Assembly (NCBI GenBank): GCA_963667005.1
Contig: OY762937.1
Span: 62,001-126,000, forward strand
Length of the DNA: 64,000 nt
Direction of reading: 5' to 3'
Source of the DNA: G963662605 sp963667005
Lineage (GTDB): Bacteria > Bacteroidota > Ignavibacteria > Ignavibacteriales > Ignavibacteriaceae
Shown in pieces: positions 17,929 through 26,732 of this stretch. Made by a program: the position numbers and the translations under genes. The notes beneath the pieces are model-generated. The model did not search any database. It had not been told where the DNA came from and saw only the letters and a program-made list of their open reading frames with translations. How positions within the stretch are numbered: the first letter of the stretch is position 1; each line of letters starts with the position of its first letter.

Positions 17929-18510
17929 TTAAATAAGAGCATTTTTTAATTGAACTTTTAACTTATCAACGGCAAGGAACAGGTATTTTTTTACCGTTCC
18001 TTCAGAGCATTTCATCATCTCTGCTATTTCTTTTATCTTGTAGCTTTCATCATGCTTCAAGGTAAAGACCAATCTTTGCTTTGGAGGAAGCTTATCAACA
18101 GCTTCCTGGATTAATCGTTTCGTATCTTTATCTATCATTTCGTTTTCCGGTTCTCTATGTTGTGGCGATGCTATTTCCTGGACTGGTGCATCTTCTTCGT
18201 CACCGGGAGAAAGACTTTCCGTTTTCCGGCTGCCCGCCTTCACTTTGTGAGTTAAGCAAACATTGGTTGTAATTCTGAAAATCCACGTCGAAAACTCACT
18301 TTTAAATTCAAACTTGTTCAGGTTTTTGTAAACACGGATAAAAACATCCTGATACACATCCTTAGCATCGTCATCATTCTTAAAATATTTAAGAGCAATT
18401 TGAAATACCTGCCGGTCATATCGCTGCACGAGATCGGAGAATGCAACATCATTCCCTTTTCTCGCTTCGATAATCAAATCTTTATCACTTGGTGTCAAAT
18501 TATTCCGCAA
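17929..18510 (-). CDS. ECF-type RNA polymerase sigma factor
   Basis: Sigma-70 family, extracytoplasmic-function type, 193 residues. Region 2 covers about 25-95 (FSDLVQRYDRQVFQIALKYF, DAKDVYQDVFIRVYKNL, FSTWIFRITTNVCL). Region 4 covers about 135-190 (LPPKQRLVFTLKHDESYKIK, IAEMMKCSEGTVKKYLFLA). The start is TTG at 18510, supported by GGAGAA seven bases upstream. No ATG gives a complete region 2. It leads an operon with its anti-sigma factor and an exported DUF4097 protein, and probably directs its own transcription. Confidence 0.92.
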   Translation of the reverse strand: MRNNLTPSDKDLIIEARKGNDVAFSDLVQRYDRQVFQIALKYFKNDDDAKDVYQDVFIRVYKNLNKFEFKSEFSTWIFRITTNVCLTHKVKAGSRKTESLSPGDEEDAPVQEIASPQHREPENEMIDKDTKRLIQEAVDKLPPKQRLVFTLKHDESYKIKEIAEMMKCSEGTVKKYLFLAVDKLKVQLKNALI

Positions 18511-18827
18511 TCAAATTCTCCATTTATACATTAGACTTTAATACAGCAAAAAAGGTTGTATTGGATATAAAAATAATTTCTCCGATAGAGCGCGTTAAAG
18601 GACAAAAGAAAAGCTTTAGAACAAACAAAACATGTTGTCCGTAAATACAGCTTTCAAAGCATTAACGTATTTGTAGAACAACAAACTCACCCCATCCACC
18701 TGCATTGTAGAAAATCTGCATTTCCTGGTTCTCCCCTCTCATGCCAAGAGAGGGGTGGGAGTGAGTTCAGCTGTTTCAGAATTTAGAAGCTACAAGCCAT
18801 TTTCTTGTTGACTCAAACAACGAATGC
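18511..18827. repeat. Intergenic region with a palindromic repeat (18685-18766)
   Basis: No gene is seen in these 317 bases. The half near 18510 should hold the ECF operon promoter. At 18733-18755 CCCCTCTC and GAGAGGGG form a hairpin around ATGCCAA. It is nested in outer arms ACTCACCCC (18685-18693) and GGGAGTGAGT (18757-18766). This CCTCTC/GAGAGG hairpin class is similar in style to the element at 31656-31806. Confidence 0.5.
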
Positions 18828-19556
18828 TCAATCTTTTTTCATCGCTTCTGCCTTCAGTTCGCCGGGCATTTTCTCAATTGCATAACGCAATGCAGTACGG
18901 GGCATGATATCTTTATGTTCAAGCACATAAAAGAATACCTCCATCTGGAAATTGCGGCTGGCTTCTTTCAGCATCCAGCCATATCCTTTTTGCACCATAT
19001 CATCTTTATCCAATAACAAGGCATCTGCAACAACAAATGCTTCGGCCAAGCCGAATCCCCGTTTTAGCGGGTAAATAAGTGAAACTGCGGCACTTCGACG
19101 CACCCAACGATTCTTCGAACTGCACCATGTAAGAGTTTCGCCGATCTTATGAGGATATTTCAATAAATACTGTCCGATAACGTGCGTCGAAAAATCATCG
19201 CAATCCGCCCAATCGGATATGTACTTTTTAACCATTGTTTGAAAAGTTTTAAAATCTTTTTCCCGGTACAGCTTTTTGGCATTGGCGAGCCAGTCAATCG
19301 CGACGGATTTTATTTCATGGACGTTGCTGTCCATCAAACCGAGACATATATCAATCAGCTCGTCTATTGGTTTGTTTTTTACTTCCTGATAAAATTTCTT
19401 TGCCGTCGAATGGACATAGGGATTCCGCACTCCAAGGAAAAGGTTTGTACTGAACTTCAAAAATACACGGGTAAGGATTTTATACTCTTCATCCTGAAAT
19501 CTCCTGAGTTCAGCCGTCAAACGGCTTATTAAATCTTTTAGCTCTAATTCATCCAT
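18828..19556 (-). CDS. AlkD-like DNA alkylation repair protein
   Basis: HEAT-repeat DNA glycosylase-like protein of 242 residues. The AlkD family excises alkylated bases without flipping them. The expected pocket residues are present: Trp116 and Asp120 (SDWADCDDFSTHVIG), Arg153/154 (NRWVRRSAAVSL) and Trp194 (KGYGWMLKEA), with spacing matching that of Bacillus AlkD (W109, D113, R148, W187). It is a single gene, divergent from carA. Exact base specificity is unknown. Confidence 0.85.
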   Translation of the reverse strand: MDELELKDLISRLTAELRRFQDEEYKILTRVFLKFSTNLFLGVRNPYVHSTAKKFYQEVKNKPIDELIDICLGLMDSNVHEIKSVAIDWLANAKKLYREKDFKTFQTMVKKYISDWADCDDFSTHVIGQYLLKYPHKIGETLTWCSSKNRWVRRSAAVSLIYPLKRGFGLAEAFVVADALLLDKDDMVQKGYGWMLKEASRNFQMEVFFYVLEHKDIMPRTALRYAIEKMPGELKAEAMKKD

Positions 19557-19746
19557 TAACTAAATAATTAAGTTTAATATCCACAATATTTAAATATTTA
19601 TCCTAAATGCCTTTTATTTTTTAATTTATTTATGTATGTTTATGCAACATATTTATTTCGTTTTTCATAAAGTCTTCGTAAAAGTTGACTGCTGAAACTT
19701 ATTAATTCACAGATAAATATCCATATGTAAAAAAGAACAAAGAGCA

Positions 19747-20817
19747 ATGGATTTTACTCAAGAAATTAAGTTGATATTGGAAGACGGCTCTGAGTTTAGC
19801 GGCAAGGCCTTCGGGTATCCCGCTAGCACCGCAGGTGAAGTCGTCTTTAATACGGGAATGGTTGGCTACCCTGAAACGCTGACTGACCCCTCTTACTGCG
19901 GACAGATTTTAGTTTTTACTTATCCCCTCATCGGCAATTACGGCATCCCCGGCACCACCCGCGAAAATGGACTCCTCAAATATTTCGAATCGGAAAAAAT
20001 CAGATTAAAAGGTATCATCATCAGTCACTACTCGCACGAGTATTCGCATTGGAGCGCGGTAAAATCACTTCATGACTGGCTGTACGAAGAAAAGATACCG
20101 GGAATATTCGGACTCGACACACGCCAGATTACCAGGAAGCTTCGTGAGTACGGTACAATGAAAGGAAAAATTGTTTACGAAAACAAAGACATTCCTTTAT
20201 TTGATTATACCAATTACGACTTCGTAAAAGAAGTAACAATTGATGAACCGATTCTCTACAAAAAAGGAAGCAAGAAAATCGTACTGGTTGACTGCGGAAC
20301 AAAGAACAATATTATTCAAGCATTCCTCGGCCGTGATATAACGGTTAAGCGTGTCCCCTACGATTATGATTTTTCAAAAGAGAATGTTTCCGGTGTTGTC
20401 ATTTCCAACGGCCCCGGTGATCCGAAAGTGTGCAAAAAAACAATTGCGAACACAAAAAAAATTATGGAACGCGGTCTGCCGATTCTCGGTATCTGCCTCG
20501 GTTCGCAGATTCTCGCGTTAGCAGCGGGAGCCGACACGTATAAATTGAAATACGGTCACCGCAGCCACAATCAACCGGTAAACGAATCAGGTACAAAACG
20601 CTGTCACATAACCTCACAGAATCACGGTTACGCGATAAATTCCGAAACGCTGCCGCAGGACTGGAGAGAATGGTTTGTTAATGATAACGATGGAACGAAT
20701 GAAGGTATCATCCACATCGCAAAGCCTTTCTTCGGCGCACAGTTTCATCCCGAGGCTTCCCCGGGTCCGGATGATACAGAATTCATCTTTGATATGTTTG
20801 TGAGGTCATTACTATGA
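19747..20817 (+). CDS. carA: Carbamoyl-phosphate synthase small (glutaminase) subunit
   Basis: Class I glutamine amidotransferase that supplies ammonia to CarB for carbamoyl phosphate, the precursor of pyrimidines and arginine. The 356-residue protein has the small N-terminal domain (GSEFSGKAFGYPASTAGEVVFNTGMVGYPE motif area) and the Cys250-His334-Glu336 triad (GICLGSQ and FHPEASPGP). The GHRSHNQPV and QNHGYAI blocks are typical. The ATG at 19747 has AAAGAG upstream. The stop overlaps the carB start as ATGA. Confidence 0.97.
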   Translation: MDFTQEIKLILEDGSEFSGKAFGYPASTAGEVVFNTGMVGYPETLTDPSYCGQILVFTYPLIGNYGIPGTTRENGLLKYFESEKIRLKGIIISHYSHEYSHWSAVKSLHDWLYEEKIPGIFGLDTRQITRKLREYGTMKGKIVYENKDIPLFDYTNYDFVKEVTIDEPILYKKGSKKIVLVDCGTKNNIIQAFLGRDITVKRVPYDYDFSKENVSGVVISNGPGDPKVCKKTIANTKKIMERGLPILGICLGSQILALAAGADTYKLKYGHRSHNQPVNESGTKRCHITSQNHGYAINSETLPQDWREWFVNDNDGTNEGIIHIAKPFFGAQFHPEASPGPDDTEFIFDMFVRSLL

Positions 20818-23800
20818 TAAAGAAAAATAAACCAAAGAAAGTACTCATAATCGGGTCCGGTGCGCTGCAGATCGGCCAGGCAGGAGAATTTGATTATTCG
20901 GGAAGCCAGGCAATCAAAGCGCTCAAAGAAGACGGCATTGAAACCATCCTTATTAACCCCAACATCGCGACCATTCAAACCTCCGAACAATTAGCAGACA
21001 AAGTATTCTTCATTCCACTTCAAGCAGATTTTGTTGAACGTGTTATTGCAAACGAACTGCCGGATGGGATTCTGCTTGGATTCGGCGGGCAGACCGCACT
21101 CAATCTCGGTGTTGAATTATACCACAAAGGAATACTAGAAAAATATAAAATAGCAGTTCTCGGTACTCCGGTATCCTCCATTATTGCTACCGAGGACAGA
21201 TATGATTTCGCTAATGAGGTTTATAAGGCAGGATTAAAAGCAGCTGTCAGTCAAACGGTTGCTACTGTTGATGAAGCTCTAGCCGCAGCAAAAAAAATCG
21301 GATACCCTGTTATGGTGCGTATAGCATACGCGCTTGGCGGACTTGGTTCAGGTATTGTGAATTCAGAAGATGAACTTAAAGAAAAGGCCGAAAAAGCTTT
21401 TACCTATACATCTCAGATTCTCATTGAAGAATCGCTTTACGGCTGGAAAGAAATCGAATACGAGATTGTTCGCGATAAATATGACAACTGTATAACCGTC
21501 TGCTCAATGGAAAACGTTGATCCGATGGGCATCCATACAGGCGACAGCGTTGTTGTTGCCCCGGTACAAACACTGACTGCGCAGGAAAATTTCAATCTTC
21601 GCTCAATAGGCATTAAACTCATCCGGCATCTTGGGATTATCGGTGAGTGCAACATTCAGTACGCGCTTAATCCGAATACATTCGATTACCGTATAATCGA
21701 AGTGAATGCACGGTTGAGCCGCAGCTCGGCACTTGCATCAAAAGCTACCGGATATCCGCTCGCGTTTGTGGCAACAAAACTTGCGCTTGGTTATAACCTC
21801 AATGAAATTGTTAATAACATTACCGGCGAAACATCTGCGTGCTTTGAGCCTTCGCTTGATTATATCGTATTGAAATATCCCCGCTGGGATCTCCAAAAGT
21901 TCAAGCAGGTTGACAGGACACTCGGCTCAGAAATGAAATCCGTCGGTGAGGTCATGGCTATCGGCAGAAGTTTTGAAGAGGTTTTGCAAAAGGCAATGCG
22001 CATGCTGGACATCGGCCTCAACGGGTTTGTATGTAACGAAGTAAAGCTTAATGACCTTCATGAATGCCTCCGCTACCCGACTGATAAAAGAATGCTTTGT
22101 CTCGCAGCGGCTCTTGAGCAAGGTATGACTATTGAAAAAATTCATGAACTGACTTCTATTGACAAATGGTTTCTCTATAAAATGAAAAGCATTGTTGATA
22201 CTGAACTGGTATTGAAGCAAACGGCTTTTGAAAATATCACTCCGGATGCACTACGCCGCGCTAAACAAAACGGTTACTCTGATAAACAGATTGGTATTTT
22301 GACCTCAACAACAGAGGAAGAAGTCCGCCGTATGCGCAAGCAGGCTGGTGTTGTTCCCGTTGTTAAACAGATTGATACACTCGCAGCAGAATATCCAGCA
22401 CAGACAAACTATCTATATCTTACCTACAATGGGTATGAAGACGATATTAAACAGGGTGAAGAGGATCAGGTTATTGTCCTCGGCAGCGGTCCATACCGTA
22501 TCGGCTCATCTGTTGAATTCGACTGGTGCTGCGTCAGCGCAGTATTAACGCTCAATGACACCGGTTATAAAACCATCATGATCAACTGTAATCCTGAGAC
22601 TGTTAGTACCGATCATGATATCTGTGATAAATTGTATTTTGAAGAAATGTCATTTGAGCGGGTGCTTGATATCAGTGAGAAAGAAAATAATCCCGGCATC
22701 ATTCTTTCAATGGGCGGACAAATACCGAACAATTTAGCTCTGCCGCTCAGCAAAGCAGGTGTTAAGATTCTGGGAACATCACCTGAAATGATTGACAACG
22801 CGGAAAGCAGGCATAAATTTTCACAGATATTGGATTCGCTTGGAATAGATCAGCCTGCATGGAATGAATTGACTAGCATTGAAGACGCGAAAAAATTTGC
22901 GGAATCGGTTGGCTATCCGGTACTTGTACGTCCAAGCTACGTACTCAGCGGTGCGGCGATGAGCGTTGCCCTTTCACCGAAAGAACTAGAACGCTTTCTG
23001 GTTTACGCGTCACACGTCAGTCCCGACCACCCTGTTGTTATCAGCAAATTCATTGACCACGCGCGGGAAATTGAAATTGATGCGGTTGCCGGTGAGGGCG
23101 AAATGTTCTGTTATGCGATAACGGAACACGTTGAAAACGCTGGAGTCCATTCCGGCGATGCCACGGTTGTACTGCCGCCGCAAAGAACGTATCTTGAAAC
23201 GATGCGCCGCATAAAAATCATCGCAAAAGAAATTGCGTATGCATTTAATATAACCGGACCTTTCAATATTCAGTTCATTGCTAAGGATAATGATGTAAAA
23301 GTTATTGAGTGTAACCTTCGTGCATCCAGAAGCTTCCCGTTTGTGTCCAAAGTGCTGAAGATCAACTTCATTGATTTTGCAACACGGCTCATTATGGGTG
23401 AGAAAGTCAATCGCATTGACCGCTCTTCATTCGATATTGATTACGTGGGTGTGAAATCTTCAAAGTTTTCTTATACGCGGCTAAGAGGCTCTGACCCGAT
23501 CTCAGGTGTTGAAATGTCCTCGACGGGTGAAGTTGCCTGTCTGGGAGATGATTTTAACGAAGCATTTCTAAAAAGCATGCTCTCAACCGGATTCAGCCTC
23601 CCTAAAAAAGCCGTGCTGTTGACCATCGGTGACGTTACGCAGCGTGGTATTCTTTTCCCTGCCGTTACGGCACTTAAAGAGATGGGGCTAAAATTCTACG
23701 CAACTCCCGGCACCGCGAAATTCTTTAACCAGAATGGTGTTGAGATGAAAGCCGTGTACCGTCCTGAAAGCGGCAAAACGCCGAATGTGCTGGATTGTCT

Positions 23801-24008
23801 TGCTTCAGGCGACATTGACCTTGTCATCAATCTGCCGAAGGCAATTGAAAACCGCGAGATGGACGATGATTACGCAATCCGGAGAAAAACTGTTGACCTC
23901 AACATTCCCCTGATTACAAACACACAGATTGCACGAAGATTTGTCAAGGCTCTGCAAAATTATAAAACAGAAGATTTGACCGTAAAAAGCTGGGACGAAT
24001 ATTGTTAG
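20814..24008 (+). CDS. carB: Carbamoyl-phosphate synthase large subunit
   Basis: Large subunit (1064 residues) with two homologous ATP-grasp halves and a C-terminal MGS-like allosteric domain. The first half opens VLIIGSGALQIGQAGEFDYS and carries RIAYALGGLGSG. The second half repeats the pattern with IVLGSGPYRIGSSVEFDW and RPSYVLSGAAMSV. The C-terminal domain contains FYATPGTAKFFNQNG. The first half makes and phosphorylates carbamate's carboxyphosphate precursor and the second makes carbamoyl phosphate. It overlaps carA by four bases. Confidence 0.97.
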   Translation: MIKKNKPKKVLIIGSGALQIGQAGEFDYSGSQAIKALKEDGIETILINPNIATIQTSEQLADKVFFIPLQADFVERVIANELPDGILLGFGGQTALNLGVELYHKGILEKYKIAVLGTPVSSIIATEDRYDFANEVYKAGLKAAVSQTVATVDEALAAAKKIGYPVMVRIAYALGGLGSGIVNSEDELKEKAEKAFTYTSQILIEESLYGWKEIEYEIVRDKYDNCITVCSMENVDPMGIHTGDSVVVAPVQTLTAQENFNLRSIGIKLIRHLGIIGECNIQYALNPNTFDYRIIEVNARLSRSSALASKATGYPLAFVATKLALGYNLNEIVNNITGETSACFEPSLDYIVLKYPRWDLQKFKQVDRTLGSEMKSVGEVMAIGRSFEEVLQKAMRMLDIGLNGFVCNEVKLNDLHECLRYPTDKRMLCLAAALEQGMTIEKIHELTSIDKWFLYKMKSIVDTELVLKQTAFENITPDALRRAKQNGYSDKQIGILTSTTEEEVRRMRKQAGVVPVVKQIDTLAAEYPAQTNYLYLTYNGYEDDIKQGEEDQVIVLGSGPYRIGSSVEFDWCCVSAVLTLNDTGYKTIMINCNPETVSTDHDICDKLYFEEMSFERVLDISEKENNPGIILSMGGQIPNNLALPLSKAGVKILGTSPEMIDNAESRHKFSQILDSLGIDQPAWNELTSIEDAKKFAESVGYPVLVRPSYVLSGAAMSVALSPKELERFLVYASHVSPDHPVVISKFIDHAREIEIDAVAGEGEMFCYAITEHVENAGVHSGDATVVLPPQRTYLETMRRIKIIAKEIAYAFNITGPFNIQFIAKDNDVKVIECNLRASRSFPFVSKVLKINFIDFATRLIMGEKVNRIDRSSFDIDYVGVKSSKFSYTRLRGSDPISGVEMSSTGEVACLGDDFNEAFLKSMLSTGFSLPKKAVLLTIGDVTQRGILFPAVTALKEMGLKFYATPGTAKFFNQNGVEMKAVYRPESGKTPNVLDCLASGDIDLVINLPKAIENREMDDDYAIRRKTVDLNIPLITNTQIARRFVKALQNYKTEDLTVKSWDEYC

Positions 24009-24009
24009 G

Positions 24010-24035
24010 GGCAGAATTTTGGTTCTGCCTTCATT
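24010..24035 (+). terminator. Probable carAB terminator
   Basis: GGCAGAA and TTCTGCC form a seven-base stem around TTTTGG two bases after the carB stop, but the following TTCATT is a weak T-tract. Confidence 0.5.
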
Positions 24036-24094
24036 AAAAATTCTTTTATATATTATACGGGATATTTGAAAATCTTTTACAATTATGGGCGTAT

Positions 24095-24631
24095 ATGAAA
24101 TCCTCTCGTGGAATATTACTTTTATTAGTTATGGCAGCGGCCGTATTACTACCATCCTGTAAAAAGGAATCAACAACTCAACCGGAAGAACTTGGCGCAA
24201 ACTCAACAGGTACATTTACGGCAAGTATCGGGGGCAAACACTGGGAGTCAACTAAAGTGCGTGCTTATGTACAGGATGTATTTACCCGTTTCAGCGGCTC
24301 GGGAACAATTTCCGATACATCCAGTAAGTTCAGCGATGTGAATGTCTCCATTATCGTTAAGTATATTAAAGCCCCGGCCGTTCTTGAGTTAGGTGAGGAT
24401 GTTGCCGGATATACCTTCGATGCTACTGCTACTATGAATTGTACGCTTCGGAAAACCGGAGAAGTTGTAATATACGTCGGGAAATATGTCCCGGTAGATA
24501 ACTTCAGTATTCTGAATATTACCACATATAGTTCCGCTCGAATTGCGGGTACCATTGAATTCCGTTCTACTCATACCGTCCCTGCGGACACTGTTGATTT
24601 GAGAGCTGGCAGTTTTAATATTACGTTTTAA
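24095..24631 (+). CDS. Lipoprotein, DUF6252-like
   Basis: Exported lipoprotein of 178 residues. Its signal peptide ends in the lipobox VLLPSC, with Cys22 as the lipidated residue, followed by a Lys/Glu/Ser/Thr-rich linker. The body begins GTFTASIGGKHWESTKVRAY, the style of the DUF6252 family of small beta-sandwich lipoproteins common in Bacteroidota, and ends in alternating beta-strands (GTIEFRSTH, GSFNITF). No function is known. GGGCG lies just before the ATG. Confidence 0.7.
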   Translation: MKSSRGILLLLVMAAAVLLPSCKKESTTQPEELGANSTGTFTASIGGKHWESTKVRAYVQDVFTRFSGSGTISDTSSKFSDVNVSIIVKYIKAPAVLELGEDVAGYTFDATATMNCTLRKTGEVVIYVGKYVPVDNFSILNITTYSSARIAGTIEFRSTHTVPADTVDLRAGSFNITF

Positions 24632-24659
24632 TTAGTTTTTACATTGCAGGTGCTGCATA

Positions 24660-25544
24660 ATGAAAAAACTTTTTGTCGGTACAGCAGGATGGTCGTACAA
24701 AGACTGGATCGGCAGTTTCTATCCTAAAGCACAATCGTCAACATTTGACTGGCTTGAGTTTTATTCGCACTATTTTAACTGCGTCGAAGTAAATGCAAGC
24801 TATTATACCTACATTGATCCGCACACTGTAGAAAACTGGGTCGCGAAAGTTTCTGAAAAGGATGATTTCGAATTTATCATAAAACTGCATCAGGATTTCA
24901 CTCATAAAAGAAAATTCACACAACAGAACATTGATGCTATCACCGAGAATCTGGACATCCTGAACAACAGCAACAGATTAGGCGGCATACTGCTTCAGTT
25001 TCCGTACTCCTTTCAACTCAACAAAGTCAATGCCGAACATGTAAAAGAATTGCTTGAAATATTTCAGGGGTATGACAAGTTTATTGAAGTACGGCACAAA
25101 TCATGGCTGATTGAACGATTCACCAATTTCGTTGAACAGAATAAAAGCTCCCTTTGCACTATTGACCAGCCGCTTATCGGTAGCGCGGTTCCCTTTGCGC
25201 CGATAAAAGCCGGAGAACATGCATACATCAGACTGCACGGACGAAATGAAGACGCCTGGGCGGGTTCGTTTAAGCACATGGGAAAAGAACAGACGTATGA
25301 ACAGCAAAGCGAGCGGTATAATTATTTGTATTCGCCGGGAGAGTTGGCAGAGATAGAATCAAAAGTCAATGAGATCATTGATACCGTTAACAAGGTATTC
25401 GTCATATTGAACAATCACCCCAAAGGCAATGCCGTCGCCAATGCGTTTGAATTGTTTCATCTCCTCAGCGAACGGTTGAAGATTCCCATTCCCGACACCA
25501 CGCTAAAAGCATACCCAAGATTAGCGAAGATAAAAGCAGGATAA
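24660..25544 (+). CDS. DUF72-family protein
   Basis: A 294-residue TIM-barrel-like protein of the DUF72 (YecE) family. Typical blocks are the N-terminal FVGTAGWSYKDWIGSFYP, FNCVEVNASYY, the GGILLQFPYSFQ strand, FIEVRHKSWL, YIRLHGRNEDAWAG and a C-terminal VFVILNNHPKGNAVANAFEL. The enzymatic role of the family is unknown. The start has AGGTGC upstream, and the gene lies 28 bases after the lipoprotein gene, so the two may be co-transcribed. Confidence 0.9.
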   Translation: MKKLFVGTAGWSYKDWIGSFYPKAQSSTFDWLEFYSHYFNCVEVNASYYTYIDPHTVENWVAKVSEKDDFEFIIKLHQDFTHKRKFTQQNIDAITENLDILNNSNRLGGILLQFPYSFQLNKVNAEHVKELLEIFQGYDKFIEVRHKSWLIERFTNFVEQNKSSLCTIDQPLIGSAVPFAPIKAGEHAYIRLHGRNEDAWAGSFKHMGKEQTYEQQSERYNYLYSPGELAEIESKVNEIIDTVNKVFVILNNHPKGNAVANAFELFHLLSERLKIPIPDTTLKAYPRLAKIKAG

Positions 25545-25831
25545 TTTTTCGCTATCCCCTTAAATAGAACGCTGATAACGCGGACCTGCCCGACTAGGTC
25601 AGTCAGGCGGGTGACACGGATTTTCACGGATTATTTTTTGTAAGAAATTTCTAACGCTTGTTTTAATCCCCTTTCTCCGTTAGGAGATCAATCCCCGCCA
25701 TAGGCGGGCAGGCTTGTAGAATGCATAGAAGACCATAACATCATTTCCCGGGCGGGAATAATTGTTCTGCTATATTTAACGGGGGAGGCATGCCACCCGC
25801 CTGACCGGACGGGCAGGTGCGTCTCTACACG
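25545..25831. repeat. Repeat-rich intergenic region
   Basis: No gene is seen. It contains one copy of the dispersed TAGAACGC...CACGGATTTTCACGG repeat (25564-25636), interrupted by a GC-rich palindrome at 25584-25612. A second palindrome CCCCGCCATAGGCGGG lies at 25693-25708 and a third unit at 25795-25818. A TGCTATATTTAA box at 25768-25779 resembles the -10 box used elsewhere in the window. Confidence 0.6.
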
Positions 25832-25887
25832 AACCATCTCCGCCTTGAAAGGCGGAGTTATTAATAACCACGTCCTTTAGGGCGTGG
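25832..25887. repeat. 56-bp double-hairpin repeat, copy 1
   Basis: The element is two hairpins joined by TTATTAATAA: CTCCGCC-TTGAAA-GGCGGAG and CCACGTCC-TTTA-GGGCGTGG. It is identical over all 56 bases to 26491-26546 and is in the same orientation. Paired-hairpin (REP/BIME-like) elements of this kind are often spread by Y1 (TnpA-REP, IS200/IS605-related) transposases. No such gene is in the window. Confidence 0.85.
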
Positions 25888-25999
25888 AGATACATCATGA
25901 AGGTTGCATTGATTTGCCACTACAATAACATTTGTCATATTCTGTTTTTGGCGTATATTCACATGGGATTAAATTGATAATAATATTTCACAAGCTATT

Positions 26000-26224
26000 A
26001 TGTTTGAGATCATTGGTTTTATTGCCTGCACTATATTCGGCATCATTGCTCTCTTCTCAGAACTATATGTATTTATATGGATAAAGAAAACTCAGGGCAA
26101 TGAATTTCCATTGGGCACTTATGATTTTATGTATCGTATTCGATATATTTTCTCGATTTTTGTTTTTCTAACCTATTGCGCCTATAAACTATTTTCTTTG
26201 CTCTTACTGCCCCACACAATATAG
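26000..26224 (+). CDS. Small putative membrane protein 1
   Basis: Encodes 74 residues with two hydrophobic segments (GFIACTIFGIIALFSELYVF and IFSIFVFLTYCAYKLFSLLL) separated by a short charged loop. No family is recognised and there is no clear ribosome-binding site before the ATG. It sits with a second similar small ORF, 12 bases downstream, between two identical 56-bp repeats, which suggests the pair moved or amplified as a cassette. The AT-rich hydrophobic reading frame could also be spurious. Confidence 0.4.
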   Translation: MFEIIGFIACTIFGIIALFSELYVFIWIKKTQGNEFPLGTYDFMYRIRYIFSIFVFLTYCAYKLFSLLLLPHTI

Positions 26225-26236
26225 CCGGTATATCGC

Positions 26237-26464
26237 ATGGATACTTTCACTTATATTATTATTATCTTTCTTATCTTGATGGCAATCATCATATTTCAGA
26301 ATTTAACACAATACTTTAATAATGAAGATTCCCCAGACATAGAAATACGCAAGAATCATCAGAAAATTAAATTCAGTGCGGCGTATTATACTACCATATT
26401 TACTATTTCACTTTTCATATTTGGATATTTTGTATTCAGAGTTGCTTCGTGCACAAAAATTTAG
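26237..26464 (+). CDS. Small putative membrane protein 2
   Basis: Encodes 75 residues with an N-terminal hydrophobic segment (YIIIIFLILMAIIIFQNL), a charged middle (NNEDSPDIEIRKNHQKIK) and a second hydrophobic segment (TIFTISLFIFGYFVFRV). It follows the preceding small ORF by 12 bases, so the two could form a two-gene unit. No family is recognised, and no strong ribosome-binding site is seen. Confidence 0.4.
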   Translation: MDTFTYIIIIFLILMAIIIFQNLTQYFNNEDSPDIEIRKNHQKIKFSAAYYTTIFTISLFIFGYFVFRVASCTKI

Positions 26465-26490
26465 AACTGTTTTTCCTTCCTTGCTCATCC

Positions 26491-26546
26491 AACCATCTCC
26501 GCCTTGAAAGGCGGAGTTATTAATAACCACGTCCTTTAGGGCGTGG
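26491..26546. repeat. 56-bp double-hairpin repeat, copy 2
   Basis: Identical to the element at 25832-25887, in direct orientation, 603 bases further on. Together the copies flank the two small membrane ORFs. Confidence 0.85.
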
Positions 26547-26587
26547 CTGCTTGATACACCTAATATGGCGGTGCAATATAAGCTTAT

Positions 26588-26641
26588 CCTATCTACGCTT
26601 TTCTGAGCTGGTCGCGATCAAGGGAGACGGCGAGATAGATT
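26588..26641 (-). pseudogene. Relic copy B of the dnaE 3' end
   Basis: These 54 bases match the 3' end of the C-terminal dnaE half (28468-28521) at 50 positions in the same orientation. Read on the minus strand they encode IYLAVSLDRDQLRKA and then a TAG. Three of the four differences are silent and one creates the stop. The relic lies just beyond the MNT/HEPN-remnant module. Confidence 0.85.
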
Positions 26642-26732
26642 AGATTTTCGAGACTAATTCGGTCAATTTCTCAATTAGCATGGGTAGGTCGTTTTTAACA
26701 GTTCGCCAGACTTCAGCAGGATCACGCTGCAT
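26640..26732 (-). pseudogene. Gutted HEPN-domain gene (start joined to C-terminal end)
   Basis: A 30-codon frame starts with an ATG that overlaps the end of the nucleotidyltransferase gene, exactly where a HEPN partner normally starts. It reads MQRDPAEVWRTVKNDLPML and ends EKLTELVSKI. The segment from DPAEVW onward is the standard C-terminus of MNT-associated HEPN proteins (VDPEIVW.IV.NDLP.L). The middle of about 80 residues, including the RX4-6H RNase motif, is missing. The frame is intact, so this looks like an in-frame deletion. The end overlaps dnaE relic B. Confidence 0.7.

Noticed and set aside
20814..24008. Possible frameshift or split in carB
   Set aside because: The frame is intact over 1064 codons with both ATP-grasp halves and the MGS domain.
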